DNA from: Chlorella sorokiniana
Taxonomy: Eukaryota > Chlorophyta > Trebouxiophyceae > Chlorellales > Chlorellaceae
NCBI GenBank assembly: GCA_025917655.1
Contig: CP084620.1
Span: 1,178,001-1,242,000 of the forward strand
DNA length: 64,000 bases
Direction of reading: 5' to 3'
In this document: piece by piece, positions 34,401-45,159 of the stretch
Numbering within the stretch: the first letter of the stretch is position 1
How the letters are laid out: every line of letters starts with the position of its first letter
The notes under the pieces: model-generated
What the model saw: only the letters and a program-made list of their open reading frames with translations
The model's database searches: none
What the model was told of the DNA's origin: nothing
Position numbers and translations under genes: made by a program

Positions 34401-37400
34401 CTGCAGAGCCTCCAGTCCTTCCCCCTACCAGAGTACTCTGGCTCGGCCAGCGGGGCGGGCGTAGTGGCTGACCCCCTGTTTGGCTCCGCCCTGACCTGCT
34501 CTCAGGACGACAGCGACTTGGTGGGGCTGAGGGGGTGCTGGCAGCCAGGGCGCTGCGTTTGGAGGGGGCATGCAGGGACACCATGCCCAGCTCAGCCTGA
34601 TCACAACCTTATAAAAACCGCCCCGCCGTCCCTCCTCCCCCTCCCCCGCGCGTCGTCCCGCCGCAGGTGGCCCTGGACCCTGTGCAGTACGCGCGCAGCG
34701 GCGCCTTTACCGTCAACCTGTGGTTTCTGCCGGGCAACATGACGGGTGAGGGGGGTGGCTGCGAGCCTGGGACCCAATGGCAGCATAAGAAGCCACTGCC
34801 GGCACACACCAGCCATGGTTCGCTTGCCGCTCCGGGAAGCAAGTGTCGCGTGGTTTGCTCTGCACCCTCCCTCACCACTCCCTGCCCAAGCATTCAAACG
34901 CGGACCCCCCCCCCCCCACCCACCCACACACACACAACACACTCTGTCCCTCTACCAGGCGACTCCCTCAGCTACCTCTTCTCCCACCGCGGCACCTCCC
35001 AGCTGTCGGACGCCACCAGCAACACGGGCTGGGGGCCCAACCAGATCCAGGCAGGGAGGCAGCGGCTGCAGCGCCACAGCTGGCACCCCGTGCTTTGCCT
35101 GTACAAAGCGGCCATGCCATGCACCTCGCAGCTGCTGTCCTTGGTCTTCCTCCTACCCCCAAGTCTTGCCCCCAACCCACCACGCCACACCGCTGCCCCT
35201 CTGCAGATGTACCTGCCCGAGGAGGAGCACCCCTCTCACGGCGTGGTGCGCACCTATGTGAAGGACTACGACGACGTGCCCACCAGCGCGGGGCACAGAC
35301 CTGGGTGGACTCGGGTGGGTGGGCCGCCGGGGCGGCTGGAGGAGCAAGGGGGCAGCCAACCTGGGGCCGTCAGCGTGGACCCCTGCAACCGTTTCTTTCG
35401 GAGCAACTTGCGCACTCCAGCCTTACATTGCTCCCTGCATGCCTGTGCCCCTCCCACCCACCCCCGCAGACGGCAACGTGGCCTTCAACGACGGGCGCTC
35501 CGTCCCGCTGGCTGCCTCGCTGTTCGACGGCGCCTGGCACATGGCCACCGTGAGCAGCCAGCCGGGGCGGCCGCGGCTACCGCCTCTACGTGGATGGAGA
35601 GCTGCGGGGGAGGTGGCCGAGGGGCGCTCCTACGCCACGCCCGAGGGCTTCCCCATCCCGGTGCGCTGGGGGTTCAGGGCGCAGCGGCAGCGTCCCATGC
35701 CTACCTTGAAGCCGCGCACCGCTGCTGCCCGCCTCTTGGCAGCGCGCAAGGCCCCTCACGCATGTCGCCGTGGCGCGTGGCCGCCCGCCGCGCCTCAGAT
35801 TGACGGCGGCGACCCCATCCTGCTGGACGGAAACGTGGTGCTGTGCGTGCGTTCAGACGACCCCGAGGGCCGCCACTACGACGGCCGCCTCGCCTACCTG
35901 GGCCTGTACGACGTGGCGTTGAACGAAACACAAGTCGGGTGGGGAGGCTGTGTGTGAGGGTTGTTGAGGGAGGCTTGGAGTTTGGGGGAGGGGTGGGAGG
36001 TCTCCGTCTCTGCCAGCCACTGGTTCAGGGTCCCAGGCCGTGCATCTGTTGGCAGCGGCGAGCTCAGAGTTGGCAGCTTGACCCCTTTGGCTGCCCCTAA
36101 CCTCCCTCGCGGCGACTCCATGCAGCCTGCTGTACAGTGCCGTTGCCAGCGAGCCTGACGCTGCCGCACCGGACGCCCGGCTGGCCAGGAGCTCCCAATC
36201 CTGGCCCCGCCTGGAGGTGATGCGGCAGCCGCCGCCCTTCGGCAGGGTGCCCTGCGCTGCTCATCTCTGCCCTCCGCCCCCTGCCCCAACACCCAAGCCC
36301 CACCCCTGGTGCCTCTACCCATGCACTGCCTGCCCCACCCGCGCAGCTGCCCCCAATGCCAGCCGCGTGTCCGTCAGCGGACTGCCCTGCCAGTTCCCCG
36401 CGCTGTACGGCGGCGAGCTGGTCACCGACTGCATCGTCATCGGCGGGGTGCCCCAGTGCCAGGCGAGCCGCCGGGAAGTGTGGCGCCGCTGCGATGCCGC
36501 TCGTCAGCGCCGTCCTCCGCTGGAGAAGACAACTGCCAGGCGGAGCACTGGCTATGTGCCAGCTGATCACCCTCCCCCATGCCATGTGATATGGTGCAGG
36601 TGGATGAAAGTCAGTGGGAACAGTGCGCAGACGCCGCGGGAGGCGGCCCGGCTGCTGCCCCCGCCGCCGGCATCCCAGGCTACGACACGTCGTCGCCCAC
36701 AGGCGGCGCCGAGGCGGCGGAGGGCTCCGGCAGCGACAGCCCCGTCATCATCACCGCCTCCGGCATCCAGTGCCAGCTGCCGCTGAACTACAACGGCGTG
36801 CAGGTGGGGCTGTGTGACGCAGGCCGCGCTGCGTGCACTGCGTGAGGGCCCTTGGTTGCGCTGTGCGTGCCTCGCCGTTTCCTCAACAGAGCCCCTGCCG
36901 CGTGGGGTGGAAGCAGGTGGAGGGCTGCGTCAACATCGGCGGCGTGTACCAGTGCTGGGGCATGGAGACGGATATGTGGGAGGCCTGCCCTGCAGACCTG
37001 CTGCAGGCACAGGTGGGTGTGCGTGCAGGGGGGTCAACGCGGCGGCACTTGCATGAGAGGCGAGAACCGGGAGTGACGCGTCCTGGCTCCCTCCTCCCGT
37101 GGAGCGCAGCCTACGGCCGGGGACCTTGGAGCGGAGGCTGCCAGCGCCGCGCTGCCCTTCGTTCCTTCGCTGTCCCGCCGCACCACCAGCGGCGAGCCCT
37201 GCCAGCTGCCCACCGTGCAAGATGTGAGCACCGTCGGCGGCGCCATGCTGCAGCTGAGGGGTGGTTTGAGCAGCGGCACCGCCTGGTTTCTTCTTCACTG
37301 CCTCGATTGCGGCCCATGCTTCCATTGGTTCAGGGCGAGCTGATGGCCGACTGCGTGCAGCGGGAGGGTGCCTGGTCCTGCCTGTCAGCCACCAGCGGCG

Positions 37401-40400
37401 ACTGGCAGCAATGCGACATGGGTGCCCCCAGGCCATCGTCAGCGACCAGGGGCAGCTGCTGGTGGCTCAGGTGAGCAGCATCCCGCCGCTCACCAGCCAG
37501 GCAGCAACCTTGCTCAAGCCGATCAGCTGCTGGCCAGCCAAGGTCTCCAAGCCTGCTCACGCCGGTGCTCCTGCTGCAGCGCAACACCACCAGCGGCGCC
37601 CCCTGCCTCCTGCCGGCCGTGTACCGCGGCCGCCTGTTCTACGATTGCGTGGACTATGGAGACCCCCAGACAGGCACCGCCGAAATCTGCCCCACGCAGG
37701 CAAGCTGCCCTGTAGTTTTGCACGGCAGGCGCGCTGTGCCTTGCTGCACGATCCAGGCGGCTTGCCTGCCCACTGAGAGCGCCCTTGTCACCAGAGCATC
37801 GCCCACCTCTGCGCAGGCAGCCACATGGGAGCTCTGCGACGACATCACTGGGTCTGAGGTGCAGGCGGCTCCTTTCAGGTGGGTCTGTGGGTTGGTGGGG
37901 GTGGGGGGGTGGGGGGCCTCAGAACCAGGCCTGCACATCAATCACCCATGCCGGCTCACTCTTTGCTGCCGCACCCCACCTTGCTTGAAAGCAGCGCTGC
38001 GGCAGCATTGAACCGCACCGAGCCTGGGCGGTTGGGCATGCTGTGCACGCTGGCGCCGTCTAACCAGCCGTCGGCTCACTGCTCCGCCAACCTGACCTGC
38101 ATGCCACTGCCTCAGGCGCGGCTCGTGCTGCTGTGGTGCCATGCTTTGCAATGGAAAACCGAGTAGCTGTGCGCTGCTGCCAGAAGATGTGCATGCCGTG
38201 TTTCATGGTGCAGGACAGCACAGTGTGCTTCCCATGTCCTGTCCCCCTCTTGCAGCTTGGCGACAACGTGACCACGGGCTGGCAGGGGGCTGGCTTCTGC
38301 CAGGAGGATCCCGAGGGCGGCATCCGCGGAGCGCTGCAGCTGCTGCAGGTGGGAGCGGGGCTGAGGTGCCCGCCCGCGCCCGCCCGCCTCCCTGCCCTCT
38401 GGGATGCAGCCGTGCGCAGCCGGGGTGGATGATGCACCAATTAGATGTCTGAGAACAGGGCAGCCTTTCTCGGCTGCCCAGTGACTGAGTCACATGAGGC
38501 GCTCCGCCTGACACCCTGCCAGCGCTTGGCTGTCCCACGATGAGCAGCTGTTCATGAGGTGACCACGGCATGCTCACATTGTCGTGCTGAAATTTCTCGC
38601 CCGGCTGCAACCCTGCGCAGGAGGGCGCTGCGCCGCCGCTGGCCTTCTTCCCGCTCACCGGCGGCAGCCTGGGCTCGCTGCTGCTGCCTGCCTACAACGG
38701 CAGCCTCAGCGGCATCCCCCTGCCCTCCTGGGTGCCGGACCCGGCCTTTGGCAGCGTCATCAACTGTTCGCGGGTGGGTGCGGCAGCTCTGCCGACAAGC
38801 TTGTCGATCCGGCTCTCCTGCACCACGAGTCAGTTAGTCGTTAGGGCAGGCTGATCACCCCGCCTTTCGAGCCTCCTGCCCCGCTCCCCAGAGCGCCCAG
38901 AGCGCGGTGATGCTGGACACAGTGCCCTACGCCCGCAACGGCAGCTTTGCGCTCAGCCTGTGGATGCGGCGCCTGCCGGGGTCAAACACCTCGGGCGAGC
39001 TCCTCCAGTACCTATACTCTCACACGGGCACAGCCCAGCAGACGGATCTCAGAGGACACACACCCAACAAGGTTGGTGCGCAAGCACATTTGGGTTTAGG
39101 GGAGGGGTGCGGCGGGGGGGGGGGGGGGGGGGGGGGGGGCGCTCGGGGCAGGGCTTCGTTGCGGGGGCTTGAAGGGTGTCCTGCCCAGCCATGCCCTGCC
39201 GCGCATGCCGCTGCTTCCTCCTGTGTATGGAAGTCTAGTCCTGCCCTGCCTCCCGCCCTCCTCAACTTCCCCTCTGTTCCTGCTCCACAGATCTCCCTCT
39301 ACCTCCCCGACCGCGACCACCCAGCCTACGGCGTGGTGCGCGCCATTGTGTCTGACGCCAACGACAGCAGCCCCTTCCAGCCGGAGCCCACCTACCTGGA
39401 CAGCGACGGCCAGCTGGGCAGCAACGCCGCCAACCGCACGCCCAGCCACGCAGGTGCAGCACCCCCGCTTGGCGCCGCCGAGGAAGCGCAGGCAGCCATT
39501 CTGCTTCTTGGTTCCGAACTTGCCAGCTGAGTCTGCGCTTCAGGAGGGCCGTGTCACCACGCCGTCAATTCACCCCAATGCTGTGAGCCAAGTCTCCCTG
39601 CCCTCCTGTCCTGTTTGTCCCCAGACGTGAACGATGGCGGCTGGCACATGATCACCCTGTCCACCCACCCCAACGGCACCCGCGGCTTCTCAATCTACAT
39701 CGACGGTGAAGAGGTGCGGCAGGGGGTGAACGCGCAGGGCCGCTCCCCTGTGGCTGCCCCGTGCAGCTTCTAGGCGCTGGCTGGCCTCAGGCCAGGGTTG
39801 TGTGATGACCGCTGTGTGAGTTGCCGTGCATTTGTCGGCAGGTGGCCTCCTTGAGCCCCGCCAACAACCAGATGAAGGGCCGCGCTTCCGATGTCACGGG
39901 CGGCGACCCCGCGCGCCTGGCCGACAGCGTCGTGCTCTGCGCCCGCTCAGACCTGGAGGAGGACAGGTGTGCCCGGGTTGCTGACTGTGTGTGTGCCGTG
40001 AGTTTGTGGGTTTGATTTCTTGGGGGGGCCGGGCAGGGAAGAGGGGAGGGGGAGAGGAGGGATGGTCAAGATCACTGGTCGTGCCCCTCAGACCCGCTTG
40101 CAAACATCTGTGGCACCGCTGAGGAGCCATGCTTGTGCGTTCGGCCTGCCTGTTCTCCCTGCCACAGGTTCTTCGACGGCTCCGTGGCCCACCTGATGCT
40201 GTTCAGCAGCGCCCTGCGCCCGGCCAGGTGGCGGACCTGTATGCCGCCTACTCCGGCAACGGCACGGAGCCTGCTGGTGAGGCATTCAGTGCTCACCCAG
40301 GAGGCATCGGAGTCTGGCAAAAGCCAGCAGGACAGCTAGCTCCATGCACTGCCCGTCCACCTGCCTCCCATCCGCTGCCCGCCGCCCTGGTGTGATGCAG

Positions 40401-41419
40401 GGGCACCGCTGGTCACAGCTGCGGGGGCGATCCCGATGCAGCGATGGCAGCCGCTGGCTCTGGCAGCGGCGGCGGGGGCCTGACAGGGGGCGAGATCGCC
40501 GGCATCACCATTGCCTCCATTGGCGGGGCTCTGGCGCTGCTGACAGGGGTGGCCATGGTGGCCAAGAGCCACAGGGAGCGCACCAGGGGGTGAGCCGCGC
40601 TGGCTCCGCCGCTCCTGAGCTTGTCATGCCGCTGTGATTGCCGCTATGGCAATCCCGCAGGCTGCTATGGCAGCCTGGAGGCCTCTTCGACAGCAACGTG
40701 CACGTCGCAACACCCCCTGCACCCTGGCATGACCCTGATGCGCAGCAAGCGGTTTGAGCGCTTCAACGACGACGCCCTGGCCGCCGCTGCGTACCACGAG
40801 GCCACGCACGGCAGCCGCCACGTCGGCGGCGCCACCGTGGTGCCCATGGGCGCCGTGACGCGGCCCTCCATCCAGCTGTCCAGGCGGCAGCAAGTCGCTG
40901 GGTGGCCAGGACCTGGATGATGAGCATGCTGGTGGGTGGGGCAGGATGTATTGAAGGATCATTCAAATGCGCTGGTCAAGGATGCTCAACGCAGAGCACA
41001 CAGCAGCATGTAGGCGCGGCCGGCAGGAGCCGGAGCCCTGCATGCGCCACCCACCGCTGCTTCACCGCCTGCAGATTCGGTGGCGGGTGGGGCCTCCCGC
41101 CCCTACCCCGCCCTGAGCGACGTCAGCACGCGGGCCCCCAGCCTGGCGGGGGATGTCGACGACGCCGCCTCGCTGGCCTCAGCGCGCAGCAGGCTGAGCG
41201 ATAGCGTCGCCATTGAGCCAGGTGAGGGGCTGCTGGTGCTGGCACGGCTGACGGGAAGTGTTGGGGATGTGGGATGAGGCCCGCTGAGGCCTGCACGCAC
41301 CCTGATCCCAATCGCGCTGTGTTGCAGGCAAGCGCAGCTTGCTCAAGCGGGGCAGCGCGCGTGTGGTTCTGCCCGGGGTGGAGGAGGGGGAGGACCCTCG
41401 GGGTCCCTATGAGCCGTGA
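31429..41419 (+). CDS. Large modular surface protein: 3 LamG-like domains, FNII-like array, one TM
   Basis: A single long plus-strand gene of some 30 or more short exons is the simplest reading. Exon 1 31429-31584 gives a signal peptide (RRLHIRAIAALVLLPLAAGW) and ends at a GC donor (CAG|GCAAGG). Exon 2 is 31687-31875; exon 3 starts at 32008. Modules in order: LamG-like 1, a Cys-rich linker (CVTPCTTYNGLAVCANDVG; VQDCGEGYVCAALSRQQ), LamG-like 2, four FNII-like units, LamG-like 3, a membrane span, and a cytosolic tail of about 130 residues rich in Ser/Asp (DVDDAASLASARSRLSDS) ending PRGPYEP. Jelly-roll LamG folds bind glycans or proteins, so an adhesion, cell-wall or carbohydrate-sensing role is likely but inferred. 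Frame slips at C or G runs near 32096 and 35606. It might be two genes, but no stop-plus-start break is convincing. Confidence 0.6.
31753..33268 (+). other. LamG-like module 1
   Basis: Starts with the repeat header AAYFPLLDGNL...DPVFGTVLSCDE. It continues VSIPGLRYGQGGGLAVVFWA, VALYLPEPGHPDFGVVRAML, FDDGGWHMLGLTTRP, FQLYVDGQLAAEA, GNITLCGRSDLDPG and RFYTGSLAHLLIYNTSLT. This is the Laminin_G_3 (PF13385) strand order, including the GWHM, LYVDG and G.I..L.IYN..L elements. Confidence 0.75.
34406..35940 (+). other. LamG-like module 2
   Basis: Header LQSFPLPEYSGS...DPLFGSALTCSQ, then VALDPVQYARSGAFTVNLWF, YLFSHRGTSQLSDA, MYLPEEEHPSHGVVRTYVKD, LFDGAWHMATVSSQP, YRLYVDGELRG, GNVVLCVRSDDPEGRHYDGR and LAYLGLYDVALNETQV. 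Same element order as modules 1 and 3. Confidence 0.8.
34905..34917 (+). repeat. Poly-C tract (13) in a LamG-gene intron
   Basis: Thirteen C followed by CCACCCACACA repeats, in the intron inside module 2 just before DSLSYLFSHRG. Confidence 0.9.
36379..37846 (+). repeat. Four tandem FNII-like cysteine units
   Basis: Four diverged units share G-x-P/Q-C-x-F/L-P, Y-x-G, D/G-C, then W and a last C. (1) GLPCQFPALYGGELVTDCIV...WEQC; (2) GIQCQLPLNYNGV...VEGCVNIGGVYQCWG...WEACP; (3) GEPCQLPTV...GELMADCVQREGAWSC...WQQC; (4) GAPCLLPAVYRGRLFYDCVD...WELC. Spacing and the C.FP/Y.G/DC/W..C pattern resemble fibronectin type II domains. Each unit is split by an intron at one of two similar positions, which points to repeated exon duplication. 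Confidence 0.65.
38620..40245 (+). other. LamG-like module 3
   Basis: Header LAFFPLTGGSL...PDPAFGSVINCSR, then VMLDTVPYARNGSFALSLWM, LLQYLYSHTGTAQQTDL, ISLYLPDRDHPAYGVVRAIV, NDGGWHMITLSTHPNGTRGF, SIYIDGEEVAS, DSVVLCARSDLEEDR, RFFDGSVAHLMLFSSALRP and AQVADLYAAY. Closest to module 2 in its header and second strand. Confidence 0.8.
39114..39139 (+). repeat. Poly-G tract (26) in a LamG-gene intron
   Basis: Twenty-six consecutive G in the intron between the exons encoding DLRGHTPNK and ISLYLPDRD. Exact length is unlikely to be reliable in an assembly. Confidence 0.9.
40495..40563 (+). other. Single transmembrane segment of the LamG protein
   Basis: IAGITIASIGGALALLTGVA plus MVA, 23 hydrophobic residues preceded by a Gly/Ser linker and followed at once by KSHRER. 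The positive-inside rule puts the LamG modules outside and the tail in the cytosol. Confidence 0.8.
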
Positions 41420-41867
41420 CCAGCACCCACAGAATAACCTGTGCGGTCATGCGGTGTCCAACCAGTTTAAACGACGAGCTGTGTATCGCTGCCACCCCCT
41501 TGGGGTTCCAGCCATCCGCATGTGCATTCCAGTATGCTTGCCATCCGCCACACCTTTGCCCTGTATGCAGTCGCCATCATACGCATGTCTTTCAGCTGAT
41601 CCGCTTGCCTGTCAGGCCGTCCTGCTGCCCTGCCCTGTTAACGGGTGCTCTGCGGCTGCTGGATCTGCCGACCACCCTTCACAGCCGCAGCAGCAACCCA
41701 TGCTTGCATCCCAGCATGTAGATAGATCCTCGTCAGTTCTGTGACAGCTGTGCAGAGGCAAGGACCAGTAGTGCAAAGAGGTATGCAGACGAAGATGATG
41801 AAGCAATGCCCTCAATCAAGCCGCCGCTGCCGCCGCTGCCGGCTCCCAACAGCCCCGCCCCTCGCCG
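41420..41867. other. Gap between convergent genes
   Basis: 3' UTRs of the LamG gene (+) and the PYG7-like gene (-). No coding or TGTAA signal was found in the expected orientation. Confidence 0.5.
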
Positions 41868-43464
41868 TCATGCCGTGCGCTGGACGCGAGTGCGGCAGTA
41901 CTCGGAGCGGGCCTGGGCCACCTTGTTGTCGGGGGCGTAGGTGAGCACCTCGCGGTACGCCGCCAGCGCCTCGCCGTACTGCTTCTTGCGCTCGTAAGCG
42001 TCGCCCAGGTTGTTCCAGGCTGGGGGTGTTGGGGGAATGGGGTGCAGTGGGGGCGTGATGCGTGGGTGGGTGCGGTGGTGGTGGTGGTGGTTTGTGGATC
42101 GCTGAGCACAGCGAGCTGCCGTAAAGGCGTGCAAGAGAGGGGGAGAGGGGGTTTGCCCCTACCCCTTGCTCGCGCGTTGCACAGTTCACCCCCAAACACA
42201 ACCCCTCACCCGTGACGTAACCAGGCTGCAGCTCCACTGCCTTGCGGTACTGCTCCACCGCGGCATCCACGCGCTCCATGTTGAAGAAAGCGTAGCCCAG
42301 CGCGTTGTGCACCTGTTGGTGGTTGTTGCGTTGGTTGGTTGGAGGGGGCGCGCATGCTCAAAGCAGATGAGCGGGCGAGTGGAACGGCTGGCACGGAGAT
42401 GCACCGCCCTGCGCACCGTTGCGGCCCAATCGTTGTCATCCGCCGCGACAGCTCCCCGACGACCACCCACCAACACCCACGTCGCCCAACCACCCACGCC
42501 GGCTCACCTGCGCCAGCTCCTCGGGCTCCCCTGCCACCCCTTCTGCGCCTTCTCCAAGTTCTTGGTGGCCTGGGTGTACAGCTTCTTGCGCAGCAGGATC
42601 ACGCCCAGCTCAAAGTAGTCCTGCATAGGGGCGAGGGTGCGCGGCGAATGGGCAGCGAGGGCGGGGCGAGGGCTGGAGACGGCGAAGGGACGGGAGCGGC
42701 CGCCAACCCGGGCTGGGCAGGGCTGGGTGGCTGGACAAGTCACGCGTGACAAGCAGCTGCTTGCTGCCCCGCTGAACTGGGCACTCGGCTGGCCCGGGCA
42801 CGAGGCACGCGCTGCAGGCCGCCCTCCCGCGCCGCCACCCACCTCGCTGGTTGCCTGGCCGGTGCGCACTCGCTCGCCCAGCACCTTGGCCGCCTCCTCC
42901 AGCTCGCGTCGGATGAGCACCTGGCGCACCACGAGGAAGGCGCCCACCACCAGGAAGCCCATCAGGGTGACCAGGTAGGCCAGCTGCACCGGCGCCTCCA
43001 GCCCGTCGCTCACGTCGCCCAGCAGGGCCGCGGCGCGCCCGCCTGGCCCCGCCGCAAGCAGCTGCTCCAGCGGCGCCGCGGCACCTGGCGCCGCTGCTGC
43101 CGCTGCTGCCTCTGACAGGGCTGCTGCACGGGTGGCTGCGGGCTGGCTCTGCCGGCGGCACAGGCCTGCAGCAGACCGGGAAGAGAGGGGGGGGGCGCAT
43201 GCACGGGGGTGAACATGGGCGGCAGCAGGCAACAGGGCAGTGTGGCACAGTGCAAGGAACAAGTGCATCATCCCCCTCCCGCCCCCACCCACAAGATTCA
43301 GTGCAGGAACACGGTTCAGAGGCCGCACACTCACAGCTGCCAGGCAACGAGAGGGGCGACGCCAGGCTGCTGCCGACTGCCGCCAACGGTCGCGGCCGGA
43401 GCGGCAGCGGCCTCAATGCTGCTGTGGAGATTGTGGCTACACGCATTATGCTATTGGTGGACAT
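41868..43464 (-). CDS. PYG7: PYG7/Ycf37-like TPR protein for photosystem I assembly
   Basis: Thylakoid TPR protein; PYG7 in Arabidopsis and Ycf37 in cyanobacteria are needed to build photosystem I. Start MSTNSIMRVATISTAALRPL is a typical plastid transit sequence. A membrane anchor (VQLAYLVTLMGFLVVGAFLV) and RRELEEAAKVLGERVRTG follow. The TPRs are YFELGVILLRKKLYTQATKN, VHNALGYAFFNMERVDAAVE then QYRKAVELQPGYVT, and AWNNLGDAYERKKQYGEALA, ending in YAPDNKVAQARSEYCRTRVQ near the stop. QPGYVTAWNNLGDAYE is the family hallmark. Exons lie at about 43464-43334, 43165-42842, 42622-42508, 42312-42210 and 42021-41868. One C of the four at 42529-42532 seems to be missing a partner: after KGWQG the conserved E-P-E-E-L-A-Q needs one more base. 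Confidence 0.92.
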
Positions 43465-43742
43465 TTTGACTGTCCTGACGGGCAGATGCAGCACCTCCTT
43501 GGCGGCCAGGCGGCGGTGGGGTAGGAGGGAGTGGGTCGACGGCTGGTCGCAGTCCAGAAACCGTAAGTTTGAGATGCAATTGAGCGTGACACAGCCGTTA
43601 AGATCGGCGGGAAGACCCGCATCGCGATGCTGACGGGGAGCTCAATCCACAGCAGAAGAAGCCTCGTTTGGGACGCAGCCCGCATCGACTGCTCTAGTTC
43701 TCGCCTTCCGCAACCCTCGCAACCTATCTTATCTCATCAACC
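43465..43742. promoter_or_regulatory. 278-bp divergent promoter between PYG7-like and CP12
   Basis: The two start codons point away from each other with only 278 bases between them, so both 5' UTRs and promoters lie here. Both products act in photosynthesis. No named cis-element is claimed. Confidence 0.6.
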
Positions 43743-44591
43743 ATGCAGGCTGTGGCTTTCCGTGCCCCCATCTCCCAGGCCCGCCCCGTCGGCGCCCGCC
43801 CCGCCCAGCGGTCTGCAGCGGCCCGCAACGTGCGGATGTTCTCTGCGCCGAAGAAGGAGGCTATCGAGGCGGCCATCAAGGAGGCTGAGGAGACCTGTGC
43901 TGATGGAGTGTCCGGCGAGTGGTGAGCGGGGTTGTGGGGCTGATCGCCGTTGGCGCGCGGCCATACTCTTCGCTTCGCTCAGCTGGGATGCCGGGGCCGC
44001 GGGTGCTGGTGCTTGGCAGGAACCCTGTCTGGCGGCCTGCCCCAACTTGCATCGGCCCTCTTGCCCTGATCCAGCTGCTCTCCTTGTTGCACATTATCAT
44101 TTACACCTCACCCTCACCCATGTTGTTTTACACACACTCTCCTGCTGCAGCGCTGCTGCCTGGGACACTGTGGAGGAGCTGAGCGCGGCTGCCGCCCACG
44201 CCAAGGCCGCCTCCGCCAGCACGGACCCCCTTGAGGATGTGAGCAGCGAGCGCAGCTTGCTGCTTGCCACACAGCCCTAAGTCCACCTTGCATGTCACTG
44301 GCGCTGCAGTCGGTGGTATGCAGCACTTGTCGCTGGACGTTTCAACAGCCCTCCTGTTTGGCTGCATGCTTGTGCCCGTCAACCATCCTTCCTGTTGCCT
44401 GCTGCCTGCTGCAGAAGCGCGTGAACGAGTACTGCGAGGAGAACCCTGCCGAGCCCGAGTGCCGCGTGTGTGAGTGCCCATGCCACTTTGCGACGCTCGC
44501 AAGATGTCCCTTGCAACTACGCCCCTGTTGTCTCTTGGCTTGCGTTGCTGCTAATGCTTTCCTCGGCCTTGCCTCTGCAGACGACGAGTGA
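43743..44591 (+). CDS. CP12: CP12, redox linker of GAPDH and phosphoribulokinase
   Basis: Small plastid protein that, when oxidised, ties GAPDH and phosphoribulokinase into an inactive complex and so shuts the Calvin cycle in the dark. Exons 43743-43921, 44151-44238, 44415-44469 and 44581-44591 (the last only 11 bases) join in phase to 110 residues. The transit peptide is MQAVAFRAPISQARPVGARP onwards to about residue 35. The mature protein has the N-terminal Cys pair CADGVSGEC, the core AAAWDTVEELSAAAAHAKA, and the C-terminal pair CEENPAEPEC followed by RVYDE. Both disulfide pairs and the AWD.VEELSA signature are intact. The gene looks complete and is free of the frame slips seen elsewhere. 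Confidence 0.98.
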
Positions 44592-45159
44592 GCGAGGTAT
44601 TCCACTGCTCTGTCCTGACCAGCTGGCTGCCTGGCTTCTCAAGAGCCACCTCTTGACCAAGCTGGGGCAGCTGTGCTGGCTGCGGGCAAGAGCTGGTCTC
44701 GCTTGGCGCTCTGAAATCAACCTGATATCGCTTGGCAAAACATCCTGAGACAGATGATACCGCGCGCAACCCCAACCCCGCGTTGTGTTCCCCTCACTGT
44801 GGGGCCCCAATGCTCTGCCCCTTGTGCTCTGTATTTTTTATGCTGTGCCTTCAATCCTCGCAAACCGCACCTCCTTCAACAACGATTATGCTTGGGATGC
44901 CACGATTTGCCCGGTTGCTGCACTCACATGCATTGTGATGCACGGGCTCTTCGTGTGACACGGAGATGTTGTGTGTGAACATCAGCGCAAGGCATGGTGG
45001 AGCAGCTTGCAGCATTGGAGGTGGAGGGGAGGAATGGAGTGATTTCTGCCACCACGAAAAGATTGGATGCAGAGGCATATGATGCGCCCATCTACGAACC
45101 TCACTAAATTTCTGGAACTAGTTCAAAATTTACGCGGCGTGTCAAGTGCAGCAGTTGGT
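44592..45159. other. Gap between convergent CP12 and RibD genes
   Basis: 3' UTRs of both genes. Short open frames on both strands have no family features. No TGTAA found. Confidence 0.5.

Noticed and set aside
31429-41419. LamG region as a viral or mobile element
   Set aside because: It has a signal peptide, many spliced exons, host-like composition, and no terminal repeats, transposase, polymerase or capsid features.
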